From the NCBI RefSeq assembly GCF_001700435.1, contig NZ_LYPC01000012.1, forward strand, positions 124,001-188,000: DNA of 64,000 nucleotides. The letters run 5' to 3'. Both the position numbers and the translations under genes were made by a program. Every line of letters begins with the position of its first letter. Position 1 is the first letter of the stretch. The notes under the pieces are model-generated. The model ran no database searches. It was not told where the DNA came from and was given only the letters and a program-made list of their open reading frames with translations. Below, one piece after another: positions 53,783 through 62,159 of the stretch. The DNA comes from Paenibacillus pectinilyticus. Lineage in GTDB: Bacteria; Bacillota; Bacilli; Paenibacillales; NBRC-103111.

Positions 53783-53799
53783 CCGCCAAACCGTGGTTT
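53759..53799 (+). terminator. Terminator spanning the stop codon of the RsbW-like gene
   Basis: AAAACCACGG pairs with CCGTGGTTTT. The TAA stop at 53780-53782 lies in the loop. It can also serve the convergent dps gene. Confidence 0.8.
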
Positions 53800-53810
53800 T
53801 CTTGTACTTC

Positions 53811-54269
53811 CTATTTGCCAAGATAAGCAGCGAGCATCCAGCTGTGTTTCTCCAAAGATGATCGAATGGTGATCAGCATATCAGCAGTAGGTTGATCTTT
53901 CTGATCCTCAGCCAATTGAATGCCTTCAGTCAACTCTGAGCACAGCAGCGTGAAGTCGTTAACGAGCTGTTCGACCATGACCTTACCATCTGTAGATTGC
54001 TTAGCCTCCTTAATGGAAGCCATGTTGAGATGCTCCTGCAGGGAAGCAGTCGGGATGGCACGAAGAGAAAGCATTCTCTCAGCGATGGTATCAAGATGAA
54101 GCGTGGTCTCCGTGTACAACTCTTCAAATTTTACATGCAGCGTAAAGAAATGTTCACCTTTCACATACCAATGAAAATTATGTAACTTCATATAGAGTAC
54201 TGAGAAGTTAGCCACCTGTTTGTCGAGCACGTCAGTTAATGAACTTGCTTTTGTTGTAGTGTTAGCCAT
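53811..54269 (-). CDS. dps: Dps-type ferritin-like DNA-protection protein
   Basis: This is a 152-residue member of the Dps family. The ferroxidase-site segment LHNFHWYVKGEHFFTLHVKFEELY is visible in pieces (His and Asp/Glu ligands near residue 33-62), then DTIAERMLSLRAIPTA. Such proteins store iron and shield DNA during stress. The ATG at 54269 follows GAGGGA. A perfect sigma-B-type promoter lies 46-71 bp upstream, back to back with that of the sigB operon. Confidence 0.93.
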   Translation of the reverse strand: MANTTTKASSLTDVLDKQVANFSVLYMKLHNFHWYVKGEHFFTLHVKFEELYTETTLHLDTIAERMLSLRAIPTASLQEHLNMASIKEAKQSTDGKVMVEQLVNDFTLLCSELTEGIQLAEDQKDQPTADMLITIRSSLEKHSWMLAAYLGK

Positions 54270-54314
54270 GAGAATCCCTCCAATTATTGTTGTGATTGTG
54301 TATATACAACTAAA

Positions 54315-54340
54315 ATACCCTGATTGGCGCTGTTTGAAAC
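54315..54340 (-). promoter_or_regulatory. Sigma-B-type promoter of dps
   Basis: On the minus strand GTTTCA (54340-54335), 14 nt and GGGTAT (54320-54315). Confidence 0.8.
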
Positions 54341-54376
54341 AGAGAAATCTTATTGAAAAATAGTTCCGCATGTGGT

Positions 54377-54402
54377 GTTTCATTTGTCCTCAACAAGGGT
54401 AA
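54377..54402 (+). promoter_or_regulatory. Sigma-B-type promoter of the DUF948-rsbVW-sigB operon
   Basis: GTTTCA (54377-54382), 14 nt and GGGTAA (54397-54402), about 35 bp upstream of the DUF948 gene. It lies 37 bp from the divergent dps promoter and implies autoregulation of sigB. Confidence 0.8.
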
Positions 54403-54436
54403 AGAAGAAGTAATCAAGCTAATTGGGGGGATTATC

Positions 54437-54895
54437 ATGTTACTTCAAATAAGTGCAATCGTCGTAGCTATTGCCTTTGTGTTCCTTGTCTTCTATTTGA
54501 TTCAAACCTTAAAATCACTGAAACATTCTCTTGATGAGATAACGTCAACCATGGGTCAAATGAAAGATGAAATAACTGACATCACCTCGGAAGTGAAGGA
54601 TGTGCTGCTCAATACGAATGAAGTTGCGATTGATATGCGTATGAAGCTATCGAATCTGAATCATTTGTTTGGCTCTGTTCAAGATGTGGGTCAAGTACTT
54701 CATGAACTATCTTCTTCCTTTAAGCAATCAGCTTCGGGCTTCATATCCGCTATCAAGCAGACGGGGAAGCCTAAACCGAGCCAATCACGAAGTGATAAAT
54801 GGCGATCAATCCTCAAAGGCGTGGCCATTTCTCTGGATATATGGGATGGTATCAAAAGTAAAAAAACATCACCACAGACGGGTGCGATGAAATAG
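54437..54895 (+). CDS. DUF948 membrane-anchored coiled-coil protein
   Basis: This 152-residue protein has one N-terminal helix (LLQISAIVVAIAFVFLVFYL) followed by a long amphipathic coiled-coil (about residues 25-100) and a basic tail. This is the DUF948 pattern seen in YtxG-like general stress proteins. The ATG at 54437 has GGGGGG six bases upstream. It is the first gene behind the sigma-B-type promoter and is followed by rsbV after 14 bp. Confidence 0.87.
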   Translation: MLLQISAIVVAIAFVFLVFYLIQTLKSLKHSLDEITSTMGQMKDEITDITSEVKDVLLNTNEVAIDMRMKLSNLNHLFGSVQDVGQVLHELSSSFKQSASGFISAIKQTGKPKPSQSRSDKWRSILKGVAISLDIWDGIKSKKTSPQTGAMK

Positions 54896-54909
54896 AAAGG
54901 GGTAATCAC

Positions 54910-55281
54910 ATGAACGCGATACGTAAATTCATGTTTTATAAACATTCTAATGGGGAAGAGAACAGAATCTATTTAAGCGGGGAGCTCGATCTCTCGGCTG
55001 CTCCTTCCCTAGCTGCTGTATTGGATACCGTGGTAAGAAAAAAAGATGAGGCGTTTATTTTAGATTTGAAAGAATTAAAATATATCGATAGTACGGGTAT
55101 CGGGCTAATCGTGTCTGCCATCAAAGTCAGGGCTGCCATGAATGCCTCGTTCCAAATCGATCATATTCCAACGAAGGTAAGACGGTTATTCGAAATTACC
55201 GGGGTTTCCAGTTATTTGGATGACAAAGGAAGTTTACAAACAAATCAAGACATAAGCGAAAGGGAAGAACAAATCATATGA
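54910..55281 (+). CDS. rsbV: Anti-anti-sigma factor RsbV
   Basis: This 123-residue STAS protein has its phospho-Ser in YIDSTGIG (about residue 59) within ILDLKELKYIDSTGIGLIVSAIK, recognised in pieces. It binds RsbW and frees sigma-B. It overlaps rsbW by four bases, and AAAGGGG precedes the ATG. It aligns well with the STAS protein at 53007. Confidence 0.93.
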   Translation: MNAIRKFMFYKHSNGEENRIYLSGELDLSAAPSLAAVLDTVVRKKDEAFILDLKELKYIDSTGIGLIVSAIKVRAAMNASFQIDHIPTKVRRLFEITGVSSYLDDKGSLQTNQDISEREEQII

Positions 55282-55724
55282 GCCCATACATCGGATTGAC
55301 CATACCTGCACAAGCGGAATATTTAGATATTGTTCGACTAACTTTATACGGCGTTGCTACCAAGGCGGGCTTTTCATTTGAAGATATTGAGGATATGAAG
55401 GTAGCCGTTGCTGAGGCTTGCAACAATGCGATCCTGCATGCATATCGGGACGGTGAACTAGGTACAGTAGAAATTCAGTTTGAGCATGGTGATGGTTATA
55501 TGAAAATAGCCGTGAAGGATGAAGGAAACAGCTTTCATTACGTGCAAACAGAACCTGAAGAAGTGACCTTACATCACAAATCAATCAGCGAAGCTACGGT
55601 AGGCGGATTAGGCCTCTTTCTGATGCAAGCATTAATGGATGACGTGCAGGTGCATGCACGAGGAGGTCAGGGCACTGAGGTTATCCTTACTAAGCAGCTG
55701 ACAAGAAAAGAGGAGATGGTATGA
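55278..55724 (+). CDS. rsbW: Anti-sigma-B factor/serine kinase RsbW
   Basis: RsbW holds sigma-B inactive and phosphorylates RsbV. The 148-residue GHKL-type kinase keeps an intact N-box (AEACNNAILHAY near residue 47), the DEGNSF motif near 81 and GGLGLFLMQALMDDV near 112. It overlaps rsbV by four bases at its start and sigB by four bases at its end, the classic rsbV-rsbW-sigB coupling. It differs from the paralogue at 53336 mainly in these catalytic motifs. Confidence 0.94.
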   Translation: MSPYIGLTIPAQAEYLDIVRLTLYGVATKAGFSFEDIEDMKVAVAEACNNAILHAYRDGELGTVEIQFEHGDGYMKIAVKDEGNSFHYVQTEPEEVTLHHKSISEATVGGLGLFLMQALMDDVQVHARGGQGTEVILTKQLTRKEEMV

Positions 55725-56494
55725 ACAGAAGAGCTTCAGCCTCTTCCTCTGATCCTTTATATGATATCTACGAAAAGAAAAAGATTTACCGGGAAACAGG
55801 ATGCCAAGAGGCGGCAACGGAACTTCTCCTGCACTATGAACCGATTGTTCGGATGGCTGTAGGTAAGATGTCACGAAGCCGTCCAGATCTATATGAAGAT
55901 CTTTTTCAAGTGGGTCAGATGGCATTGCTGAAACTATTTGTGCAGTATGACCGCACGATGGAGGTACCTTTTGAAGGGTATGCCATGAAGAGCATTATCG
56001 GACATCTCAAGAATTATTTACGCGATAAATCCTGGTACATACAAGTTCCTCGGCGTATTAAGGAAAAGGGTGCGCAAGTTCAGCGGGCTCTGGACGAGCT
56101 GACCGTTAAGCTGGAGCGTTCTCCGAATGTAGATGAGATTGCGGCTTACCTGGAGCTGAGCGCGGAAGAAACGATTGAGATCCTTGCAGGGCGTGATTAT
56201 TACCACTACACGTCGCTAGATACCCCGCTAACGAGTGAAGGGGAGGGAGCAACGATCGGCGATATGCTTGCAGGAACCGCGGATGACTATCAGGACTTGG
56301 AGAGACGAATGGATCTGGCCGAAGCCATGGATAGTTTGAAGGAAGATGAGCGAGCGGTGATTGGCCTCATTTATCAGGAAGGTCACTCCCAGCGTCACAT
56401 TGCTGATCAGCTCGGTATTTCTCAAATGAGTGTCTCCCGTATTCAGAAGCGAGCCATAACGAAGCTGAAGTCAGTCTTAACCCAGCACTTGTAA
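55721..56494 (+). CDS. sigB: RNA polymerase sigma-B factor
   Basis: This is a 257-residue sigma factor of the SigB/SigF/SigG group. Region 2 is YEDLFQVGQMALLKLFVQYD, with the core-binding and -10 recognition helices, about residues 45-110. Region 3 begins near 115 (RRIKEKGAQVQRAL). Region 4 holds the HTH HSQRHIADQLGISQMSVSRIQKRA for the -35, near 220. The location after rsbW and the four GTTTCA/GGGTA promoters in this region support the sigma-B assignment. GGAGATGGT precedes the ATG. Confidence 0.94.
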   Translation: MNRRASASSSDPLYDIYEKKKIYRETGCQEAATELLLHYEPIVRMAVGKMSRSRPDLYEDLFQVGQMALLKLFVQYDRTMEVPFEGYAMKSIIGHLKNYLRDKSWYIQVPRRIKEKGAQVQRALDELTVKLERSPNVDEIAAYLELSAEETIEILAGRDYYHYTSLDTPLTSEGEGATIGDMLAGTADDYQDLERRMDLAEAMDSLKEDERAVIGLIYQEGHSQRHIADQLGISQMSVSRIQKRAITKLKSVLTQHL

Positions 56495-56590
56495 AGCTTA
56501 CCTTCACGTGAGAGATGGTAAATGTGGTATAGTAGGTTAGTAGAATGTATACTTACATTTGCTACCAACTGTGCTAGGAGGCTTTTCGCC

Positions 56591-59392
56591 ATGTTGCCAA
56601 CCATCCAATTGAAAATTAAACCCAAAATTATACTAGGCTATATCTCCGTTCTTATTTGTCTGGGGTTAGCGCTTATGGTCGTGAGCAGTCGAGTGACTTC
56701 ACTCCAGGGGGAAGTCAGTTTTATTTCTTCGCATGATATTGAAGTGCATGATCAGGTAAGCAGCCTGCAGAAAAGTGTGCTGGATATGGAAACGGGTATG
56801 CGCGGCTATGTCATAACAGGGGAAGACCAATATTTAGAACCCTATACGGCAGGTAACCGTTCCTGGCAAGATACGTATAATAAGGTTCATCAGCTCGTTA
56901 GCGATAACCCATCACAAGTGCAGAATATCGAGAGTATTAAAGATACGATTGAGGATTGGCTGGATACGGGTGGCGCTAATGTCATTCGGATGAAAAAAGA
57001 AAACAATGTGTCTGGACTTAATGAATTTTTCAAGCAAAATGCAGGCAAACAACTGATGGACCAACTTCGCACACAGTTTGACTCTTTTCTCGTGACGGAG
57101 AAGAAGCTGACAACGAAAAGAGTCCAGCAAATCGCCCAAAGCAACTATAATTTGCGGGTTGTTCTTTATACGATATTAGGCCTTATTTCCATTATTGCAG
57201 TTATTGTGGCATTGATTCTGTCGAATTCGATTACTAGGACCATCGGGCAGGTCACCCAGATGATTCGGGACATTACGGCTTCAGAGGGGGATCTGGCTTC
57301 TCGCATCGAAGTGAAAACGAATGATGAAATTCGCGTTTTGGCCGAGGCTACGAATGAACTGTTAGCAAGCTTGGAGAAGCAAAGTTGGATTCAGACGAGT
57401 ATTACTGAAGTCTCTACGCTGTATCAAGGTATTCGCGATGTGACTGCGCTGAGTGAAGCGTTCATTCATAAGATCGCGCCTATGTTAGACGCTAGCTACG
57501 GTGTCATTTATTTACGGCAGAACGAAGGCGGACAAACTAGTTATGTGAAAATAGCGGGCTATGCAGCCTTCGGACAGGACCACGCGGTGGCGAGCTTTCA
57601 GCTAGGCGAAGGTTTGGTGGGACAATGTGCAGTTGATAAACGCATTTTCCTTATGGATAATCTGCCTGATAATCATGTGAAAATCACATCGGGCTTAGGG
57701 ATATCGACGCCGACCAGCTTACTAGTGGCACCAATTCTAGTCGAGGGAAGAGCGGAAGCCGTTATTGAATTAGCGGCCTTAAAGCAATTCCAATCGAAGC
57801 ATTTGACGTTAATTGATTCGCTGCAAGAGAAATTCGGGACAGCCATCACGAGTGTTCGTAGTCGGATGGAGGTTGAGCGTCTGCTGTCGGAATCGCAAAT
57901 TCTGACCGAAGAGCTGCAAGTGCAATCCGAGGAGCTTCAGACACAGTCGGAAGAACTTCAGATGCAGCAGGAGCAGCTGCGGATGACGAACGAGTTTCTG
58001 GAGGAGCAGAACCATTTTGTCGAACAGAAAGCGGTGGAACTCGAGAAAGCCAAAGACGAGCTCGAAGAGTATTCGCTGCAACTAAAGACCAGCTCGCAAT
58101 ACAAATCCGATTTCTTGGCGAATATGTCGCATGAATTACGAACACCGCTGAATAGCATCATGATTCTTTCGCAAATGCTAGCTGAGAGCAACGGTGACTT
58201 GCAAATGTCCGAGGTTGTGGAGTACTCGCGCGTAGTAAATACGGCGGGGCATGATCTGCTCTCCTTGATTGATGATATTTTGGATTTGTCCAAAGTAGAG
58301 GCTGGCAAAATCGAGATTGTGTCCGAAGAAGTGAATGTCACAGAGCTTCCACAGTTGATGCAGTTGATGTTCGCTCCTATTGCGGCGAAGAAAAAGCTAA
58401 TCTTCGAAGTCATTCTTGAGCCCGATGTGCCGTCGGTCATCTTAACAGATGGGCAGCGGTTGCAGCAAATTATAAAAAATCTATTGTCGAACGCATTTAA
58501 ATTCACGGAAAATGGTTCTGTCTCTATGCGTATTGCACTTGCGGAATCGATGCGTATCAAAGAGCTTCTGCATCGAAATCCAGAGGAAACGGTGCTTGCG
58601 ATCTCCATCAAGGATACGGGTATAGGTATTCCAATTGATAAGCAGCAAATCATATTTGAAGCGTTCCAGCAGGTAGATGGCACAACGAATCGTCAATATG
58701 GCGGAACAGGCCTTGGTTTATCGATATGCCGTGAATTTACACGATTGCTGGGCGGTACCATCGCTGTGAAGAGTGAACTAAATGTCGGCAGCACGTTCAC
58801 GCTCTATATCCCCAATGGAAAAGAAACGGAATCTTTCCTCACAGACGAGACGTTTACGCAAGATCAAATTGCTGCAACGAGTGAGTTTGCGAACAGGATT
58901 GTACACGACGAAGCGGAGATTCCGGAGAGACGGCCATCTACAGTAGCAACGCTATATACAGAAGAACCCATAGAAGTTCCGATCAGCGGAGATGCTCAGC
59001 TATTCCTTGGCAAAAAAATACTGCTCGTCGATGACGATGCTCGCAATGTTTTCGCGTTGGTGAGTGCATTGGAAATGAAGGGTGTTATCGTTGAGGTGGC
59101 CGATCATGGCAAGGATGCATTAGATATTCTGAGAGCAAAGTCAGATTATGACTTGGTGTTTATGGATATTATGATGCCGGTTATGGGCGGCTATGATGCG
59201 ATGAAGGAAATACGCCAAGGGCTGGGCCTGCGTGATATGCCGATCATTGCACTGACAGCGAAGGCCATGAAGGGTGAGAAAGAGAAGTGTTTGGAAGCAG
59301 GTGCTTCTGACTATATTACGAAGCCGCTCCAGATGGAACAGCTATTCTCGCTCATGCGGGTATGGCTGACGAAGCAGGTGAAGAAGCATTGA
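56591..59392 (+). CDS. CHASE3-HAMP-GAF hybrid histidine kinase
   Basis: This is a 933-residue membrane sensor kinase. TM1 is at about residues 12-32 and a CHASE3 domain at ~35-180, including METGMRGYVITGEDQYLEPY. TM2 lies at ~185-205, HAMP at ~205-260, GAF at ~280-420, and a Glu/Gln-rich coiled-coil at ~430-500. HisKA follows with the phospho-His in NMSHELRTPLNS (near 511), then HATPase to ~745 and a C-terminal receiver (LLVDDDARN near 812, phospho-Asp in VFMDIMMPVMGG). The ATG at 56591 follows AGGAGG by nine bases. Downstream overlap with a CheR-type gene links sensing to methylation. Confidence 0.93.
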   Translation: MLPTIQLKIKPKIILGYISVLICLGLALMVVSSRVTSLQGEVSFISSHDIEVHDQVSSLQKSVLDMETGMRGYVITGEDQYLEPYTAGNRSWQDTYNKVHQLVSDNPSQVQNIESIKDTIEDWLDTGGANVIRMKKENNVSGLNEFFKQNAGKQLMDQLRTQFDSFLVTEKKLTTKRVQQIAQSNYNLRVVLYTILGLISIIAVIVALILSNSITRTIGQVTQMIRDITASEGDLASRIEVKTNDEIRVLAEATNELLASLEKQSWIQTSITEVSTLYQGIRDVTALSEAFIHKIAPMLDASYGVIYLRQNEGGQTSYVKIAGYAAFGQDHAVASFQLGEGLVGQCAVDKRIFLMDNLPDNHVKITSGLGISTPTSLLVAPILVEGRAEAVIELAALKQFQSKHLTLIDSLQEKFGTAITSVRSRMEVERLLSESQILTEELQVQSEELQTQSEELQMQQEQLRMTNEFLEEQNHFVEQKAVELEKAKDELEEYSLQLKTSSQYKSDFLANMSHELRTPLNSIMILSQMLAESNGDLQMSEVVEYSRVVNTAGHDLLSLIDDILDLSKVEAGKIEIVSEEVNVTELPQLMQLMFAPIAAKKKLIFEVILEPDVPSVILTDGQRLQQIIKNLLSNAFKFTENGSVSMRIALAESMRIKELLHRNPEETVLAISIKDTGIGIPIDKQQIIFEAFQQVDGTTNRQYGGTGLGLSICREFTRLLGGTIAVKSELNVGSTFTLYIPNGKETESFLTDETFTQDQIAATSEFANRIVHDEAEIPERRPSTVATLYTEEPIEVPISGDAQLFLGKKILLVDDDARNVFALVSALEMKGVIVEVADHGKDALDILRAKSDYDLVFMDIMMPVMGGYDAMKEIRQGLGLRDMPIIALTAKAMKGEKEKCLEAGASDYITKPLQMEQLFSLMRVWLTKQVKKH

Positions 59393-60255
59393 CACGCGAG
59401 TTCGAGGATGGATTGTCGGAGTTTGAAGAGCTGCCAATCGACGAGCGGCAAAATGTTGAAATCAATCTGTTCCTAGAAGGTTTGTATCAGATGTACGGGT
59501 TCGATTTCCGGCATTATGTACGCTCCTCCTTGCGCAGGCGCATCTTGAATCGCATGAAGATGGAGAAGCTGCCGACAGTTACGGCACTTCTAGAGAAAGT
59601 GCTGCATGAACCGAGGTTCGTTGATAAGCTGTTGGGCGATTTATCAATTCGTGTTACGGAAATGTTCCGAGATCCTAGCTTTTTCAGTGCTTTTCGCACG
59701 CAAGTGGTACCCGAGCTTCGCGCGCATTCCGAAATTCGTATTTGGCATGCCGGTTGTGCAACGGGTGAAGAAGTATATGCGATGGCGATTCTCATGCAGG
59801 AAGAGGGTCTAGCCGAGAAGACGAAGATCTATGCGACCGACATGAATGAGAAAGCGATCGAGACGGCGCAACGCGGAGCTTTTCCGCTGAAGCAGATGCA
59901 GACCTACACCAAAAATTATTTGGAATCCGGGGGCACCAAGGCTTTCTCGGAGTACTACACCACGGATCATCAATACGCATATTTTCAGCCGATGATGAAA
60001 GATAACATGATGTTTGCTCAGCATAATCTCGTCACGGACGGTTCCTTTAATGAGTTCCACGTCATCCTGTGCCGTAATGTGATGATCTACTTCGATCAGC
60101 AGCTGCAGCAGCAGGTTCATTGCTTGTTTCATAGCAGCTTGACCCCGCGAGGATTTTTGGGACTGGGTAAGAAGGAATATATCCTCCATATGCCTGAGGG
60201 CTTGCAGTATGATGAATTCATACCGCAGGAGCGCATATATCGTAAGAAAGCGTAG
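59362..60255 (+). CDS. CheR-type protein-glutamate methyltransferase
   Basis: This 297-residue SAM-dependent enzyme has the CheR N-terminal helical domain (about residues 30-95, FDFRHYVRSSLRRRILNRM) and a methylase domain with IWHAGCATGEEVYAMAI near 129 and CRNVMIYFD near 234. CheR modifies Glu in chemoreceptors; copies fused or linked to hybrid kinases often act in stress signalling instead. The ATG at 59362 overlaps the kinase gene by 31 bp; a TTG at 59389 is an alternative. No CheB is present. Confidence 0.9.
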   Translation: MADEAGEEALTREFEDGLSEFEELPIDERQNVEINLFLEGLYQMYGFDFRHYVRSSLRRRILNRMKMEKLPTVTALLEKVLHEPRFVDKLLGDLSIRVTEMFRDPSFFSAFRTQVVPELRAHSEIRIWHAGCATGEEVYAMAILMQEEGLAEKTKIYATDMNEKAIETAQRGAFPLKQMQTYTKNYLESGGTKAFSEYYTTDHQYAYFQPMMKDNMMFAQHNLVTDGSFNEFHVILCRNVMIYFDQQLQQQVHCLFHSSLTPRGFLGLGKKEYILHMPEGLQYDEFIPQERIYRKKA

Positions 60256-60275
60256 CTGGCGTTATAGAGACTATC

Positions 60276-60304
60276 AACCACCTTCCTTGTGAGGGTGGTT
60301 TTTT
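60276..60304 (+). terminator. Terminator of the kinase-CheR operon
   Basis: AACCACC and GGTGGTT pair around an 11-nt loop, followed by four T. Confidence 0.8.
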
Positions 60305-60396
60305 CGTAGGCTTTGGGGCCGCCGCGGTTTGAAGAGCGGGAATCGAGCTCAAGCTGTGAGAGCCGGGCGGTAGGCTCGGGAATGGGGCTAAGGCCA

Positions 60397-60650
60397 GCGC
60401 GAGCACTGTAACGCCCGAAAAAGGCGTTACGGAATAAGCAGCTCAACGCGGACTAGCCCGTAACGCCCAAAAAGGGCGTAACAGCGGTGAATAATCGCCG
60501 AAACCCAATTGTGCGAGCACTGTAAGGCCCGAAAAAGACGTTACGGCATAAGCAGCCCAACGCAGACTAGCCCGTAACGCCCAAAAAGGGCGTAACAGCG
60601 TCGAATACCCGCCGAAACCCGACCGCGCGAGCACTGTAAGGCCCCAAATT
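60397..60650. repeat. 114-bp tandem repeat with paired hairpins
   Basis: GCGAGCACTGTAA recurs at 60399, 60513 and 60627, exactly 114 bp apart: two full units and a partial third. Each full unit carries two hairpins, GTAACGCC...GGCGTTAC and GTAACGCC...GGCGTAAC, each around an A-rich loop. No gene is seen between 60305 and 60751. Confidence 0.8.
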
Positions 60651-60672
60651 GGAGCTTATGCAGCCCTCCATT

Positions 60673-60698
60673 GTTTCATCCTTAGATCATGTGGGTAA
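60673..60698 (+). promoter_or_regulatory. Sigma-B-type promoter of the DUF1328 gene
   Basis: GTTTCA (60673-60678), 14 nt and GGGTAA (60693-60698), about 54 bp upstream of the DUF1328 start. It probably also reads the YflT-type gene. Confidence 0.75.
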
Positions 60699-60751
60699 TA
60701 GATGTCATAGCAAGATGAACAAGATCTAAGAGGAAGAGAGAGGTGTTGGAT

Positions 60752-60916
60752 ATGTTAGGTTGGGCAGTGATGTTTCTAATTATTGCGCTTGTAGCAGGTG
60801 TTTTCGGATTCTTTGGGATTGTCTCAACAGCAGTAGGCATCGCGAAAATTTTGTTCTTCGTCTTCCTGATTATGTTTGTTGTATCCTTAATTTTTGGCAG
60901 ACGAAGAGGCATCTAG
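60752..60916 (+). CDS. DUF1328 (YtjA-type) small membrane protein
   Basis: This 54-residue protein is almost entirely two hydrophobic helices ([20 protein letters not shown] and [17 protein letters not shown]) with a basic end, GRRRGI. The pattern matches DUF1328, a two-helix stress-linked family. GAGAGAGGTG precedes the ATG. A sigma-B-type promoter lies upstream and the YflT-type gene follows after 69 bp. The function is unknown. Confidence 0.88.
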   Translation: MLGWAVMFLIIALVAGVFGFFGIVSTAVGIAKILFFVFLIMFVVSLIFGRRRGI

Positions 60917-60985
60917 AACGTAGCAGCTAACTTCCGGGTAACACAGATTCACCCAATAAAACCCCATTGACGAGGAGGAATTACC

Positions 60986-61375
60986 ATGAGTACGTATACC
61001 AGAGTAAGTGTGACATCAAGTCTTGAAGATACGCAGAACAAAGTGCACGAACTGCATAACGAGGGCTTTAAAAAGGATCATATTTATGTTCTGACACATA
61101 GTGCTGATGGTACAGATTACGTCGCGGAGCATACGGGTGCAGAGCAAATTACGATGGCCGAAGAAGGCTTGTTTACATCGATTGCTAATCTGTTCCGATC
61201 ACGTGGTGATGAACTGAAAGCGAAGATCATGGCGCTCGGCGTGCCTGAAGAGGAGTCGGCGAGACTCACAAATGAGCTGGAATGGGGAAAAATCCTTGTG
61301 CTAGCCACACCTGAGTTAAAAGAGGATGATACCTTGTTGATGTATCAAAGCAATGTATTTCAGCCGCCTTATTAA
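60986..61375 (+). CDS. YflT-type general stress protein
   Basis: This 129-residue protein matches the heat-induced stress protein YflT/GS17M family: YTRVSVTSSLEDTQNKVHEL at the N-terminus, HIYVLTHSAD near residue 32 and LEWGKILVLATP near 95. Members are sigma-B-dependent in Bacillus. GAGGAGG precedes the ATG. It follows the DUF1328 gene and is probably read from its sigma-B-type promoter. No catalytic residues are recognised. Confidence 0.85.
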   Translation: MSTYTRVSVTSSLEDTQNKVHELHNEGFKKDHIYVLTHSADGTDYVAEHTGAEQITMAEEGLFTSIANLFRSRGDELKAKIMALGVPEEESARLTNELEWGKILVLATPELKEDDTLLMYQSNVFQPPY

Positions 61376-61471
61376 GTGGCAGTAAAACCTACTATAGGGA
61401 TCTTTGGCCGGGACCAAAGTCTATCCATTTATCAATGCTGTCGCTCACGCTGTAAGTATCTCAAACAAAGC

Positions 61472-61510
61472 AAAAGCCCCAGATCTCCTCAATGGAGACA
61501 TGGGGCTTTT
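61472..61510 (-). terminator. Intrinsic terminator of the csp-ydjO operon
   Basis: AAAAGCCCCA and TGGGGCTTTT arms with an inner GTCTCC/GGAGA pairing. It lies just past the ydjO-like stop on the minus strand. Confidence 0.85.
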
Positions 61511-61519
61511 GTACGGGTT

Positions 61520-61720
61520 TCATCGCCTGCTGCTTGTGTTCGATAAGGTGGGGAGCATCTTTAAATCCTTGACCATGGATGAATTGCAAATCGGACATGC
61601 GGGACTATCGGCGAATGAAAAGTTATCTCTCATCCAGCAAGAGCACTGATCGGTGCTACAGGTCCAGATGCTGGTTTGTTCTTCCGGTACTGGTTCCAAT
61701 GATTTTTTTGAAAAGTACAA
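61520..61720 (-). CDS. ydjO: Cold-inducible YdjO-like zinc-ribbon protein
   Basis: This 66-residue protein has four Cys in the spacing C-x4-C...C-x2-C (TCSTDQC, then CPIC) that suit a zinc ribbon, within MYFSKKSLEPVPEEQ...WMRDNFSF...MVKDLKML. This is the YdjO pattern, a cold-induced Bacillus protein. The start is TTG at 61720, with AAGGAGG seven bases upstream. It lies 65 bp after the cold-shock gene on the same strand, which fits a cold-response pair. Confidence 0.82.
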   Translation of the reverse strand: MYFSKKSLEPVPEEQTSIWTCSTDQCSCWMRDNFSFADSPACPICNSSMVKDLKMLPTLSNTSSRR

Positions 61721-61785
61721 TCGAACTCCTCCTTGTCATAATAGACTCTGACGCGCAAGCAGTTAAAGCAATATGTGAGGAAGGA

Positions 61786-61986
61786 CTACAGCTTGACTAC
61801 ATTTTCAGCTTGCGGTCCGCGGTTACCTTGAACAACTTCAAATTGCACACGTTGGCCTTCATCCAAGCTTTTGAAACCTTCCCCAGTAATGGCGCTGAAA
61901 TGTACGAATACGTCATTACCGCCTTCCATTTCAATAAAACCAAAACCTTTTTCTGCGTTAAACCATTTTACCGTACCTGTTTCCAT
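61786..61986 (-). CDS. csp: Cold-shock protein (CspA family)
   Basis: This 66-residue OB-fold RNA chaperone has RNP1 (KGFGFIE) and RNP2 (DVFVHF) motifs and the usual [15 protein letters not shown] start. It binds single-stranded RNA and prevents secondary structure in the cold. GGAGG lies 11 bases before the ATG at 61986. The region upstream (61987-62160) is AT-rich and probably holds a structured leader, but no cold box was identified. Confidence 0.95.
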   Translation of the reverse strand: METGTVKWFNAEKGFGFIEMEGGNDVFVHFSAITGEGFKSLDEGQRVQFEVVQGNRGPQAENVVKL

Positions 61987-62159
61987 GTGTTCATAAACCT
62001 CCAACGATAATTTGTACCTGCGCATTCCATCATCGGACCCTATACGTTCCGAAGAGCTTGTTAGTCATTAACGCAGCTCTGATAATATATCCAATATCAG
62101 GGAAGCTTATTCCAATTTTCTGAAAAAACTTCATAGTTACTTTCAGATGGCAATGCCTC

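Noticed and set aside
61404-61649. An 81-codon plus-strand frame after the YflT-type gene
   Set aside because: It crosses the csp-ydjO terminator and is opposite the ydjO-like gene, which has stronger support.
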